A stretch of 64,000 bases of DNA, taken from assembly GCF_020514235.1 (NCBI RefSeq), contig NZ_VTLB01000005.1, positions 62,001 through 126,000 on the forward strand, given 5' to 3'. This document shows, in pieces, positions 16,664 to 29,300 of this stretch; positions within the stretch are counted from its first letter, which is position 1; each line of letters begins with the position of its first letter. Under the pieces are notes generated by a model that did no database searches, was not told the DNA's origin, and saw only the letters and a program-made list of their open reading frames with translations. The translations under genes were made by a program, and so were the position numbers. Source of the DNA: Synechococcus sp. MU1617 (GTDB taxonomy: Bacteria > Cyanobacteriota > Cyanobacteriia > PCC-6307 > Cyanobiaceae).

Positions 16664-19614
16664 GATTCACCAAACTGTGATTGATAAAGAGCGAAGTATC
16701 TTCCTCTCAACTCCATTAATTGTTGATGCGTTCCTTTTTCATCGATTCGGCCTGCATGCATTAATACGATTTGATCTGCTTCTGTGAGTGTTGACAATCG
16801 ATGGGTGATCATCAAGACGGTCTGATCTTTAAGATGACTTCGCAGATTTCTCACAACCTGCCGCTCTGTGTTCACATCGAGTGCGGATGTGGCCTCGTCT
16901 AAGACAATCAGTTTTGGATTCTCCATCAGCATCCTCGCCAATGCGATTCTCTGTCGCTGCCCTCCTGATAAACCCGATCCCTTCTCTCCTACCGGCGTGC
17001 TGTATCCGAGGGGGAGATTCATGATGAATTCATGGGCACAGGCAATCGTCGCCATCTCGATCACACGACTACTCTCCGCTTGTGGATCACCCAGGGCAAT
17101 ATTGGAGAAAACAGTGCCTTCAAACAAAAGGCAGTCTTGAGGAACAAAGCCGATTTGAGATCTGAGTGAATAAAGATCGACTTTTGAAATATCAAGCTGA
17201 TCGATTAGTAACTTGCCAGAAGTTGGTCTGTAAAGTCTTGGCACCATCTTGAGTAATGTGCTCTTCCCGCAGCCACTTTCTCCGACCAATCCAACAAAAG
17301 ATCCGGCAGTAATGTCAAGGTCAACAGATGAGAGAATTGGGGGGCCAGAAGAGCTATATGAGTAACTCAAAGATCTTGCAGATATGTTTCCTTCAAGTTT
17401 TGGCATGACGATGCTTAATTCTTCTTCAGCTCCGATTTCCAGCGGTTGATTGACCACATCCCCAACTCTTTCCAGGGAGAGAGAAAGCTCTTGGAATTGC
17501 TGCCATGTTGATGCAAGCCGCAGCATTGGCTGGGTTACATAATTACTTATAATGCGGAACGCAATCAGTTGGCCCAGCGTCAATTCATTGCGGAGGACCA
17601 GCCATGCCCCGACTCCGATCACAAGGATGCCGCTGACTTTGTTGATCAGCTGTAGTGCATTGGAACTGGATGTGTTGGCGAGAACAGCCTGGAATCCTTT
17701 GTTGATGGATTGTAGATGTCGGTCTTCCCATTGGCGCCGAGCAGTTAATTCCGCATTTTGCAACTTAACTGTTTGGATGCCGCCTAAGATTTCTACAAGA
17801 AGGGATTGTGTGCGTGATGATGCCTCTGCACGTGCCCGAATCAATCGTTGTGTGATGGGTGTGATACCCAGAGAAATTCCAAAAAGTAAAGGTACTGTTA
17901 GTAAAATGATCATTGTTAGCAGTGGGCTGTAGAAAAACATCACTGCGAAATAAAGAGTCGCAAAGAAGGCATCAAGTACAACTGTCAATGCTGTGCCGGT
18001 CAAAAAACGTCTGATATTCTCCAACTCTCCCAAGCGGCTGGCGAGCTCGCCGACGGGGCGTCGATCAAAAAATCGAGCATTCAGTCTCAAAAGCCGTGAA
18101 ACAATTGAAGCTCCAACACTGATATCAATTCTGTTTGATACTTCAACGAACTGAAAGGTTCGTAGGGAGCTAAAGACTGCCTCGAGGACGACAAAAATCA
18201 GCATCAATATCACAAGAGGTGCTAATGCATCAAATGCACCTTTGCTGATGACGCGATCAATGATTTGCTGGAACAGCAACGGTGTAGCAAGCGCAAAAAG
18301 CTGATTAAGAAAGCTCGCGGAAAAAACTTCAATTAGTTGTAGGCGATAGCGCTTGATGTAAGGGAATAGCCAGTGAATGCCGAATTGCTTCTTGGGTGTA
18401 TGCAACCCAACATCAGTTGAGATGATGATGGGCTGTGAATTGAATTTCTTGTGGGCTTGATCCTTATTTAGTTGGATCCTTCCTTCCCTAGGGTCGATGA
18501 TGGTTAGTTTATTGCCTGTGCTCCGTGAAAGCAGTACTGGGTTGCCTGAATGATCGATCCACACCGATGGTGTTGGAATCCGAAATGGCTGACAAGGGTC
18601 AACATTGATCCATCGCACAGCAAGCCCAATTTCATCAAGGATTGAGAGCATTCGCGTCATCCATGGAGTCTTAACTGGGTGATTGGACTTGTGGTTCTGC
18701 TGCCTTTCCCGCGGTTTGCAGTTTGCGAGGATCTCTGCGGCACGAGCGACGGTGTCTCGTCTCGTTGGTAATTGATAAAAATTTGCCAGCATTCTTAAGC
18801 AACTGGCAAATGATTCTTCCTGAGTCTCAGCTCTGATCACACGGAAGCCATCGCTTTCTAAGTGTTCAACTGCCTCTGTCTCATCAGATGGCTCACTAAA
18901 TTGTAGTTTTGACAAATCTTCCGCTTCTTCGTGCTTCTGTTCGGTCGCGGTCATGGCTAGGGCAGCTTCGTCTCTTTCTGCTGGCTCAACCTTGGTCTTA
19001 AGATCTATTCCAGCAATCCTTGGCCAGTTATCAACTGTAAAAAATGAGGAGCAGATTTCAGGGGTAATTACTTGTCCGTAGACAAATCCATCGCGTTCTT
19101 TGTCTAAGAATAAAATGATCTCATGATTGGCAGCCTCGCTTTGATGTTCAAGGAGTTGTGTTGATCCAGTGGCCTCATCTAGATGTTTCCAAAGCTGCTC
19201 TTGATTCGGGAAGTTGTTGGAAATTAATGAGGCAATTGATATTGCTTCTGTTGGGTTGACTCTGCTTTTCAGGATTGTTTGGATTTGCTTGATCTGCTTT
19301 TGATTTGATGTCTTTGGGTCTATAAGAATATATTCACATTTGGATCTGCATCTCACTTCGATCGCTAATGTAAGGGAAAGAAGTTGCTCTATCCCGAAGA
19401 TCTGCGGGCTATCAAGTGTTCCTGCTGTCAGGCCGCCGAAAGTACGATTGTTGTCTATCAGGCGTACTGAGCCTGATAGAAGTAGCAAGTATTGATCGGA
19501 TGATTGATCTTTCGAGTAAATGAGTGCCCCCGCATCTACTGAAAGCTTTTCAGCATCTTCTTCGATCTCGTTTGCTAGTGCTTCAAGCCATGCTTGATAA
19601 GAATAATCGTTCAT
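16660..19614 (-). CDS. ABC exporter of type I secretion with CNB-like and inactive C39-like domains
   Basis: A 984-residue half-transporter of the HlyB type. Residues 1-110 resemble a cyclic-nucleotide-binding-like cupin domain (SSDQYLLLLSGSVRLI). Residues about 260-400 resemble the C39 peptidase fold, but the position of the catalytic Cys reads ESFASCL with Ser268, and the expected His region reads NPVLLS. It should therefore act as a substrate-docking domain, not a protease. Transmembrane helices span about 415-700. The ATPase has Walker A GESGCGKST near 775, signature LSGGQRQR near 879, Walker B LIVLDEATSALD near 905 and the switch His in ITHRLS. It overlaps the genes on both sides. Confidence 0.92.
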   Translation of the reverse strand: MNDYSYQAWLEALANEIEEDAEKLSVDAGALIYSKDQSSDQYLLLLSGSVRLIDNNRTFGGLTAGTLDSPQIFGIEQLLSLTLAIEVRCRSKCEYILIDPKTSNQKQIKQIQTILKSRVNPTEAISIASLISNNFPNQEQLWKHLDEATGSTQLLEHQSEAANHEIILFLDKERDGFVYGQVITPEICSSFFTVDNWPRIAGIDLKTKVEPAERDEAALAMTATEQKHEEAEDLSKLQFSEPSDETEAVEHLESDGFRVIRAETQEESFASCLRMLANFYQLPTRRDTVARAAEILANCKPRERQQNHKSNHPVKTPWMTRMLSILDEIGLAVRWINVDPCQPFRIPTPSVWIDHSGNPVLLSRSTGNKLTIIDPREGRIQLNKDQAHKKFNSQPIIISTDVGLHTPKKQFGIHWLFPYIKRYRLQLIEVFSASFLNQLFALATPLLFQQIIDRVISKGAFDALAPLVILMLIFVVLEAVFSSLRTFQFVEVSNRIDISVGASIVSRLLRLNARFFDRRPVGELASRLGELENIRRFLTGTALTVVLDAFFATLYFAVMFFYSPLLTMIILLTVPLLFGISLGITPITQRLIRARAEASSRTQSLLVEILGGIQTVKLQNAELTARRQWEDRHLQSINKGFQAVLANTSSSNALQLINKVSGILVIGVGAWLVLRNELTLGQLIAFRIISNYVTQPMLRLASTWQQFQELSLSLERVGDVVNQPLEIGAEEELSIVMPKLEGNISARSLSYSYSSSGPPILSSVDLDITAGSFVGLVGESGCGKSTLLKMVPRLYRPTSGKLLIDQLDISKVDLYSLRSQIGFVPQDCLLFEGTVFSNIALGDPQAESSRVIEMATIACAHEFIMNLPLGYSTPVGEKGSGLSGGQRQRIALARMLMENPKLIVLDEATSALDVNTERQVVRNLRSHLKDQTVLMITHRLSTLTEADQIVLMHAGRIDEKGTHQQLMELRGRYFALYQSQFGES

Positions 19615-20375
19615 TATCCCTTTTTAAGGTATTGATTTAGGTAGTCCATCTTTATTTGCTTGGTCATCTCTTTTGCTTTGGCGGATAGCACAAGAGACCC
19701 AAGAAACTGCTTGGTTTTTTCATCATACTCGCTATCAAATCTATATTCAAGCCGTATTAAGACGTGCCACTGATCAGCTTGGAATGGTGGAAAAATCTGA
19801 CGAGGTTTTGCTGTGCGAAGTCGTGCTGCAATCTCTGGGTGAGGAGTTGTTAAGTCTACGGGGCCAATAATTCCTTGTGTTTTGGATTCTGGGCCGATAC
19901 TGAATTGTGCAGCAGCATCTCCAAACTCAATTTCGTCGGCTTCGATCGAGTAATAGAGATGGTGGGCTTGTTCTGATGATTCGACTCGAATTAAGCTGTA
20001 GAGAACTCGATCAAGCCTGTCCTTGTATCGGAGGAACAATGATTCACCGCATCCCTTGAGTAAATCATTAATCACTGCCTTTCTTTTTTGTTTTTCATGC
20101 GCATGTGCAATTAAGTCTTTATCGTCACTTAGGCCATGGGCTCTACCCCATTCTTGAACTTGATCAATGTCCTGAGTCCCTAAGTCTTGGTGTAAGGCAT
20201 TAATGGCTTGTTCATTGCTGAACTCAGGGGCATCATTTTCTATGTTATGACTCGCCACATAAGCTTTTTCCCCTTGCATTTTGCAAAGAGGCTCTAGCAG
20301 TTCGTAAAGGGCTAGCTGCCTAATTACTTGTTGTGAGTCTTCTTTTGGTTGGGCCTGCATTGAATCTGATTTCAT
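19614..20375 (-). CDS. Parvulin-like peptidyl-prolyl isomerase linked to the type I exporter
   Basis: A 253-residue protein with a helical N-terminal half and a parvulin-like C-terminal half, about residues 125-235. The pattern EFGDAAAQFSIGPESKTQGI, then PHPEIAARLRTAKPRQIFPP and WHVLIRLEYRF, follows the SurA/PpiC layout. No signal peptide or membrane segment is visible, so it is probably cytoplasmic. It sits 5 nt after the giant gene, and its stop overlaps the exporter start as TAATG. The context suggests a chaperone that keeps the giant substrate unfolded or isomerises its many prolines before export. The fold call is by eye and moderately sure. Confidence 0.65.
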   Translation of the reverse strand: MKSDSMQAQPKEDSQQVIRQLALYELLEPLCKMQGEKAYVASHNIENDAPEFSNEQAINALHQDLGTQDIDQVQEWGRAHGLSDDKDLIAHAHEKQKRKAVINDLLKGCGESLFLRYKDRLDRVLYSLIRVESSEQAHHLYYSIEADEIEFGDAAAQFSIGPESKTQGIIGPVDLTTPHPEIAARLRTAKPRQIFPPFQADQWHVLIRLEYRFDSEYDEKTKQFLGSLVLSAKAKEMTKQIKMDYLNQYLKKG

Positions 20376-20380
20376 GATAC

Positions 20381-23300
20381 TTAAGCGGCAGTGATGTTTT
20401 GGGAGTCTTTGGACGGAGTGTCTTTCCTTGCGAAAGCATCTGAATAATCAAGGACCTCATTTGTCACTAAATCTTCTTCATCGAGTGTTGTCTCCAGTCC
20501 CAATATCTCGTTGCAATCAATCAGCTGTCGAAGCATCAGAACATCGGCAAATGCAGGCTCATAATCTGTTGCTTTATCAATGAGTGACCGTAATTGATCG
20601 AGGGAAGCTGCAGCATCCTGTTGATTTGATCTTGATGCATTGTCGTTCTTAAAGTGATGATCAAACCAAGAGTCCCAATTAATATCGGTTGTTTGTGTAT
20701 GTGTAAGTTCCATCTGCAAGGTCTGTAGTGAGCGAATGAATGCACCCGGCTTTCTGCAAAGCTTTAATGATTGACTTAAGAGCGCATGGCTTGCCGGATT
20801 GAAGCCGCGAGGCTGTGCCGACTCATTAGTCTCTGGCTTGAATGACTTCAGTGAGATTTTTCCATTTTTTCTCTCGATCAAGATGGGTTCACCCTTGCGG
20901 TTGTTAGTTATCCAGTAGCCATTGAACAAAGGGTCTCGCCTTGCCAGTTTGAGGTTTAGATCTTTGTTGGATGCCTTGAGCAAACGTGTGGTGCTTCGCT
21001 CTGTAAGTAATGGAAGTGCAATCATGCCAAGTGCAGCGGCGATTGATGTGTCTTCAGCTGTTGCTAAGGGTGAAATAATGGAACGAAGTGCTTCAGATGT
21101 TTGCTCTTGTACCGTTGACAACCAGTTTTGTGCGCCATTCAGAAGTCTGTTGAATGAGCTTTCGATTATTTCGTTGTTAGTTTTTTCAATCTGATTTCTA
21201 TTTTTGCTGTTATTTGCCTGATTTGAGTTTGGTGATGAGGATCCAAGTGCTCCGTTTTGGCTGGTGTTTACCGCTGCAGAGGAGGAGACGACGAGGTTCG
21301 ATGTTTCGTCGAGTTCGGGGCGTTCTCCTGATTCCACGATCTTGGATTGTGAAGTTGGTTTAGGGCCACGGTTAAAGCTTAAAGTTGGGGAGCCAAAGTT
21401 TATTTGGCTGTTATCAGCACCAGGATTGGTTGGCGCTAACTGGTCGTCTGAACCTTTTCTATCTGGCCGGTTAGGTCGATTGACTGGATTAGGTTGCTTG
21501 ATTCCTTCCGGATTATCTAAGTTTTCGTCGTCAGGTATTTCAGGTTGATTGACGTCATCTGACTGGTCTGGCTCGTCTGTGATTGTGTCGATTTCATCGG
21601 TAGGTGGTTTTTCCAAATTATTTTCTGGCTCACCACCACCACCACGCTGTGGTGCAATAACTTGAACGGTGGATGCTGGGATGAGCGGGTCGCCGATCAG
21701 GCCCACCACATCAGGCCGAGTGTCGAACCAGCCTTGATCAACCAATAACATGTTGATGAGATCAACCGTGTTGTTCTGATCGAGATCGATCAAAAAGGCT
21801 GAGCCATCAATTTTTTCTAGCTCATTGAAGTCAAACAGAGGGTCGGCTGTAAGTAAGTTGGTGGCAAGGCTGGAGTCATTACTGTTGATTGTTGTGATTA
21901 CTTCCTGTGTTCCATCTGTATTTAAGTTGTAGTTGTAAACCCCATAGGTCAGTGTGGAAAGCCAATCTTCCAGAGGTCCATCATCCTCGGAGTAGGTGAT
22001 GATTTCGCTTTCAAATACATGGGGATTACCGTCTTCATCCGTCTTAAACAAGGTATCCATATCGACTCCACCATCCTCCATCTGCAGCTGTACGATGCTG
22101 AAATCGCGTCCTTGTGTGTCGATAGTGAATTCAATTTCGCCAAGTGGCGTATCAATAATCTCACGGCTCTCGAGCAATTCTTTTGAGGCTGCGATTACTC
22201 CCGTTTCCGCTTCATCAATTGCGGCATCCATTAGAAGAGCACCTTCATTTTGAGATGCGTCAATTAGCACCATCGGTTTGTCTGCTGTGTTGTTGGAGAG
22301 AACTGCGAGGGAGCCTTTTTCGAGTTTTTCGAGGAATGTTGTTCTATTATTTTCTTCTACATTGAGTGTTTTCAGGATTGTGACAACCTGCTGTTCACTT
22401 TCTGTTCGCTCGCTTTCTTTTTTATCGTAAAGGTCGTTGACGTCGTCAGCAGCAAGTTGTGTTAATAGGTTTAGGCCTTTCACGATCGCTGGGGATTCTT
22501 CTTCTGCCGCAATGAATAGTCGTATGGAACCTGATGCAATTCCAGATGCATCGCCAAGAGCACCCGATGTGTCTTTTGCTCGTACGAGTAAACGGTGGGA
22601 GCCGGCTGGTAAATCTGTGATTTTGTCAATTCCACTGGCCAATTTGATCTGGCCTGATGCACTATCCAATTTTACGAGGCTTTTGAGTGATTTAGGTGTT
22701 TCCAGCTCCCACTGAAGTGTTTCGGCGGGGTCTACATCACTGAATAATTCTGGAAGTTTGACAAGAGGGGTTTTGGGGTCAAAACTTTCCGCTGCAAAAA
22801 AACTTTCGTCGATCTTGGCCAGTGCGGGCTGGGTATAAACAGGTCGGGCGTTCTCGATCGGTACCCACAATGTTGATCGATCTGATTCCGCAACATTGAA
22901 GTTTTCTTCGCTATCTCCTTGAACCCTTGTTTCTGACCATATTTGCAAGGGGATGCCCGTTTTGATTTCTGGACTCAGCCCTCGTGGAAGAACTTGCAGT
23001 TGGTTGTCCGGAATTGACAGTTCTAGGCCTTCCAGGCTGCCTGTTGGTTTGCCTGATGCTTGGGTAAGTTCTTGAAGGTCAATGGTGAAGAGAGTGCCTT
23101 CGTTGATACTTTCCCTCTTTAAAAACGACCCATTATTTTGGTTTGAATTGGCCAGGGAAAGCTCTGCTTGCCGTTGCTGCACGAGGAGTTTGAACACCAC
23201 CTCGTCTCCTGCTGGATCGGCAAGGGTGACGGCATTCAGATCAAGAGCCGATTGAAGATCGAGGGCTGTATTTTTCTTTGCTGCGTTGCTGATTTGTGAG

Positions 23301-26300
23301 GCCTCGAGTGGCTTCTCTTGATTCCCGCGTGTGAGTAAGGTTGCCTCAGCGATCGGTGTAAAGGCTACGGTGAACCAATCGGATTCCGTTGAGAGGCCAT
23401 CACGATCGCTGGCCAATAATTTGAATTGCTGCTCAATTACAGATGTAATGCCACGGGGCGGGATTATGTCGAGCACCACTACTCCGTCTTCGCCTTGCTC
23501 AATCTTGATGCTGTTTGGTAAAGCTAAGCTTTCTGTTTCCTGCTCTCCTGAACCAGGGATTAGTCGATAGGTGAGGTTGTCGTCGAATTTCAGATCGGGA
23601 TCGCTGAACAAAGAGAATGATTTTTCTTCTCGTTCACCCTCAAATCGTTTTTCTGTCAGCCATTGCATCAGCATTTTAGATTGTGCCTCGCCATCGTCAT
23701 TGATCAAAGGTGCATCATTGCGGTTGGCAATCACGAGGCTCAACGTCTGGCTGACCTGCTCGCCTGATAAATCCGTGGCCTGCATAACGATGTCGTAGCG
23801 TCCTACCGAATCGTTTTCAGGCTCTAAGGCTTCCAGATAGATTTTGCTGGCAAAACTATGAATCACGCTGTTGCTTTGGTCGAAGACATCCAAATTTCGA
23901 CCAATTAATCCATCGCGCTGATCTCCTGTCCCTGGGTTGAGGTCAATCACTACCCGTTGGCTGGGATCTTTCACCTGTACATCGAAGCTCAGCAGGGTTT
24001 CGATGCCATCGGCACCAACAGGAGAACCAACGCCAGCATCCGGGATGGCACCAGCTTTAATTAATAGACTAGATGCATCGCTCTCGATACTTCTGAACAG
24101 AGGTAAATTATCGCTGATCCCGGTGCTGTCTTCTAAAAGATTAATAGCTTCACTCAGGGATATATCAAGATCAGCTGTGATCAGGCCTTTCAGTTCTACA
24201 TTTCGGTCATCACTGGCTTCCACCTGTACACGTAATGTAGTTCCGGCTTCGAGCTGATTGATTTCTCCGGGTGCCAGCTGATCGCCCGTCGATCCGTTGC
24301 TGTTGATTCTGTAGAGAACAGGCTCCAAAAGAAACTTGTCGGTGGCATCCGGTGCTGCCGTACTTCGGTAGCTCAGGCCAATCCAATCTGGCACCGTCTC
24401 AAGAACATCGCCATCTTTGCTGACTTCCGCGATGGAGTAGCGCAAAGCATCGCCATAGGGACTATCGGGATCAAGGAAAAGCTCATTTAGGTCAAGCCTT
24501 CCATATGCATCCTGGTTAACTGCCGGAGCACCGTTAATGAGTTCACCCAATTCGCTTAGGTCGGGATTGTTTCGTCTTTCCGGTGCATCGTTGATGTTCT
24601 GAACATCAAGTCTCAATCGATAGGTTGCTGTTGATCCTGCGTCGTCGAGCGCCTGCCATTGCATTGTTTTTACCCCAACATCGCTATTTCCGGGTTTTCC
24701 ACTCAGCACTCCGCCTGTGCTGCTTGTCGAAGCGGTGTATGTCAGCCAGGCAGGCAAATCGGTGGGTACGATCTGGTCCACGCGATCTCCGGCGTCAGCA
24801 TCCTTGAATAACCCTTCAAGATCGAGTTGCCAATTGGCTTGTTCTTGCTTGAGCTGAACCGTCTCCTGCCATACGCCTGCCCTGATCAGCGCTGCACTAT
24901 CGCGGTTCACAATGGGTGGGTCATTGATATTGCGTACGGTGAGCTGCAGGTTTTGAATGTTGGATGCTCCCTGGAGGTCGGTGGCTCGCAGTTGGATGGT
25001 TTTGATGCCAACGTTGTCTTTCCCTTCTGGTTTCAAGGTGAGTGTTCCCTCGTTGATCACTGCTACACCCGTAATGGCGTCACTCCAACTGACCCCGTCT
25101 CGACTGACGGTGTAACTCAGTTGATCATTGTTGATCAGATCTTCGTCGCTAAATGCTGTTTTCAGGTCAACTTGAACGACATCGCGTAGATTCAGGTTGC
25201 GTAGGTAAGTTGTGATTCCATCTTGAATTTGTTGCGTCCAGCCTTGAAGTGCATCTGGGTTAAAAACTGGTGAAGCATTGACATCTCCCACGGCCAAACT
25301 GATCTGTTGGCTGGTGAGTTGACCCAACGGGTCAACCGCTGTGAGCTCCAGTTTTAGTACCCCTACATCGGTGTTGGATGGTGTTCCGCTCAGGACGCCA
25401 TCAGCATCAAGACTCAGCCATTCGGGAAGGTCGCTGATGCTTCCGTCGTTGGCAACTTGTCGTGCTGAGATGACAAGATCTGTAGTCTCGTTATCGACAT
25501 CCAGAAAGCGGGAACGCAGATCCCATGTTCCGGTTGAACCCTCATCGACTGCGTCTAAGTCCCGAAGATTGATCAGCCGTGGGGCATCGTTCACTGCTGT
25601 GATCAGTGCCTGCACCTCGCTGACTTCGCTGCTCAGCGTTTTTCCGTTGCTGCCAATACTGAAGGCTTGTACCTGAAAGTTGAAGGCGCCTGATTGATCG
25701 GCGGGTGCCTGCCAGTAAACATTGCTCCACTGGTTGTATGGGAGCCGCAATCTTGGTGTGAGTTCGGCTTCTTCGTTGCGATTGAGAGCGGCCGTAAATG
25801 TTGAACGTTCTTGGTCGTCTGGGTCGCTCTGGGATTTCACCAGCTGTGAACCCTCGGGAAGATTGGTGAGTTCCAGCTCCAGCGTCTGGCCAGCGCCATT
25901 GCCCCGAAGTTGGGCGTTGATGACTCCTTCCAGTTGGCTCAGAAGTGGAATCGGCTGGTCTTCAAGACCCTCTAGAACACCACGCACCTCGAGCAGCGGC
26001 ACCCGCACGACGGCGTTGGCCTTCACGGTGAGCATGGTGGGTTCTCCATCCATGATCGATTCCCCGTCACTGGATCGCGCGGTCATGCGGAGTGCCAGAT
26101 CATCGGCAATTTCGCCCAGGTAGAGGCTGACGCCGTCCAGATCTGCTTGTTGGACGACCCAACCGCCTTCGTTCAGCTTTTGCGTCGACACATTGAACTG
26201 TGCCTGTGATGGAAGCTCTTTTGCGTCGCCGGCGTCATCCACTGCCGTGATGACGAGGCTGAGACGTTCCGAGCCGTCTTGATCAGGGCTTGTGAGTTTC

Positions 26301-29300
26301 AATCCCAAGGCACCCAGATTCAGCCAACCATTGCTGGCAATGCTGAGGGGACCCTCCGGCGCGGAAATGAAATTGAGTTCCGGTGTGTCTGCGACAGCGG
26401 TGATGTCGAATTCAATCCGCTGCACGTTGGTTTGGGCACTGGCTCCTTGCCCAGGAGGGGTGCTGATCACCTGGAGATCAACGCTGAACTGCCCTGCGTT
26501 GTGTTCGGCTGCCTGCAAACGCCAGCCCTCGAGGCTGGCCAGAGTGAGCGGTGTGCCTTCTGGGACCACCTGCACAGCCCCGTCGGAATCCACCAAGCTG
26601 AGGCCTTCGGCGAGGCCAGAGATTTTGTAAGTGAGTTGATCTCCTGCTTGAGAGGCTTTGGCCTGGAGCAATTCCGTTAGGGAGATGCCACCGCCGTCTT
26701 CAAGAGTGCTCGGAGCATCGGGCAGCGTGAATGTGGCTGGCCGTGCTTGACGATCAAAAAGCAGGTCGAAGTCGAGTGTTGCGCTGCGAGCTTGGTCTCC
26801 TGTTTTGCTTTCACGACTGATTCTGGTCACCGCCAACTCGAGGCTGGCTGGAGCCTCGCTGCTTTGCCTCACTCCCCGATCTGCGAGTTGTAAATCTGCG
26901 AAATCACTGGCGTTGATCACAACGACTTGGCGGCCATCGGCCTGGATCTGGGCACTCAGGGGTGTCCAATTGGAGTCGCTCTGGCTTTGTAAATCGAGAC
27001 CAGTGGGCAGGCTGAATTCCAGGCGAAGTTGCTCAGACCCATCGCTGTCGATGAGCCCGCTGGTGGCGAGGGGCTGCTGGATTAGTTCTGACAGGGCCAC
27101 GCTTTCTCGCTCCACCAGAGCCGGTGCTGTTTCGGCTTGGATGGGGGCGAGTGGCGCATCGGCAACCGCGCGCACATTGATCAACACTTTGGCGACCGTG
27201 GACGCAGTCGAGGCGTTGGCTTGCTCAGTGGCGACAGCGTGCCACTGAAAGCTCAGCTGTCCATCCAGGTCGCCTGGTGGGATGAAGAGCAAATCCTCAA
27301 CGTCATCCGGTTGGATCCGATAGACGCCATCGTCTTGAGGCTCCAGCACACTGATAACGCCTTCTCGGCGCCGTTGGATCTGGGCACCGTTGGGCAGTCC
27401 ATGAAGCTCGAAGCTGAGGACTTCTGATCCGTCGGGATCGGTGGTCTCGGCTCTCCCCAGAAGCTTGGACAGTGCTAGGGGGGCATCTTCACGGATCGTC
27501 GTTGAGTTGACCTGAAGGATGGGGCTATCGGCGATGGCTTCCACATCCAGCGCCAGGCTTGTGAGGGCTGAGCTTTTGAGGGTGCCGTCGTTTTGCAGCT
27601 GACTGATGAGCAGCTGCAGGTTGGCCCCTCCGCTCCAGTCGGGGCCGGTGAGGATCTCCACCTTCCCACCGTTGGCATTGAGATCAGCCCAGGTGAACAG
27701 CCAGTCACCACGCGAATCTTTCACCCCGAGGGAGGGCACCAGCTCATCGGGGACTCCTGATAAGCGGACGAGGGTTAGAGCGTCTTGTCCTTCTTGCCAG
27801 AGATCACTTCCCGCACTGGTGAGCTTCAGGGCGGTGGGATCGCCATTCTCCTGCAGTGTCAGCGGTCCGGTCACGCTGAGGGCAAGGGGTGCCGAACCCG
27901 CTGGCGCCACTTGCAGCCCCACGTCATAGAGGGCGAGATCACTCGGGGGAGCATCCAGATTCACGCCGCTGAGGCGGCGCAGCACGGCATTGCCGGCTGC
28001 CCATGACGGCTGCTCGCTCAGGGTTTCGAGCGAGCCGAGATCAACAGAATTGAGCACCTCGCCCAGGGCGACCAATTCGCCGTCTTCGCTGACGGCATCG
28101 CCATCGTCAAACCAGAGTTGAAGGTCACTCCAGGCTTGATCATTGGCATCAAGACGCTGATCGCCATTGGTGTTCAGGCTCGCCAACGCGTCACTGCCTG
28201 AAGCGAAGCTGCGCTGACGTCCATCCGCCTGAAAGTATTCCGAGAGCAGTTCGGTGATGGAACTGATCTGCACATCACCGCTGCTGGCATCGTTGCTCGT
28301 GTCGTTCAGCACGAGGAATGCGGCAGAGCGTTGATCGCCTTGATTGGCGTCGGCACTCAACCATGCGGTCGGGATGGCCTCCGCCTGGGGAAGCATGGCG
28401 AAGCTCACACCCTCATCCAGGGTTGTGAGGTCTAGCCCAGTGCCGCCAAGGTCAAGAATGACCGGGTCCACCCGTTGCACGTTGGTGAGCTTGGGTGGTT
28501 GACCATTGCTGAATGCGGCAAGGCTGAGCTGACGGCTTGCGGCGACGGATCTGGAGTCCCCACCGGGCTGATCACTGATGCGGGCCGTTAAGGCCAGGTT
28601 CAGCGATTGGGCACTGGTGAGTGGGGGTGGATCGTCGTCCAGGCTCACCAAATAGAGGTTGTCTTCGTTCAGCTGTTGGAAGGTTCCCATGTCTTCCGCG
28701 CTGGCATCAGTCTCTGCTGCTGGAAGGGTGAACAGCGTCATGGTGCCGAAGGCATCCGTGGCGCCGACTGCCCTGTATTCCCCATTCACCCGTTCGGCGA
28801 GGGTGTATCCCGCGGGAATGTTCCGCACTGAAAGGGTGAGTGCCTCGGCAGGGTTGCGGTAACCGGAACTGCTGCTGCCGCGGCGTAGATCAATCTGAAT
28901 CGCACCCGTGCTGGGGTTGAAGCGGAGATCAGCATCGGTGCCGAACTCTGGTTGTTGCGCCACCTGGGCCACATCCCAACTGAAGTCGAGGGGAGCCAGT
29001 CGGCGGGCAAGGGCTGTGGCTTGATCGGCGGCATAGTCCTCCGCACTGAGGCCAGCGTCTGGTAGTTCTGCTCGGATGGAACTGAGCAGTTCGAGGCTGC
29101 CTTCAAAGCTGCCGCGGAAAATTTCCGGGCTGGCGACCTTGAGATCAATCTGGGCTGGGAGTGGCTGAGCTTCATCCGCCTGCAAGCTGAAGACGAAGCG
29201 TTGTTTGCCGTCCACCTCACTGGTCTGAGGATCAACTCCGTCCAGCGTTACGGCGCTGCCCAGGGGCAGATCGATCTGAAGCTGACCGCTGCGGGCGACC

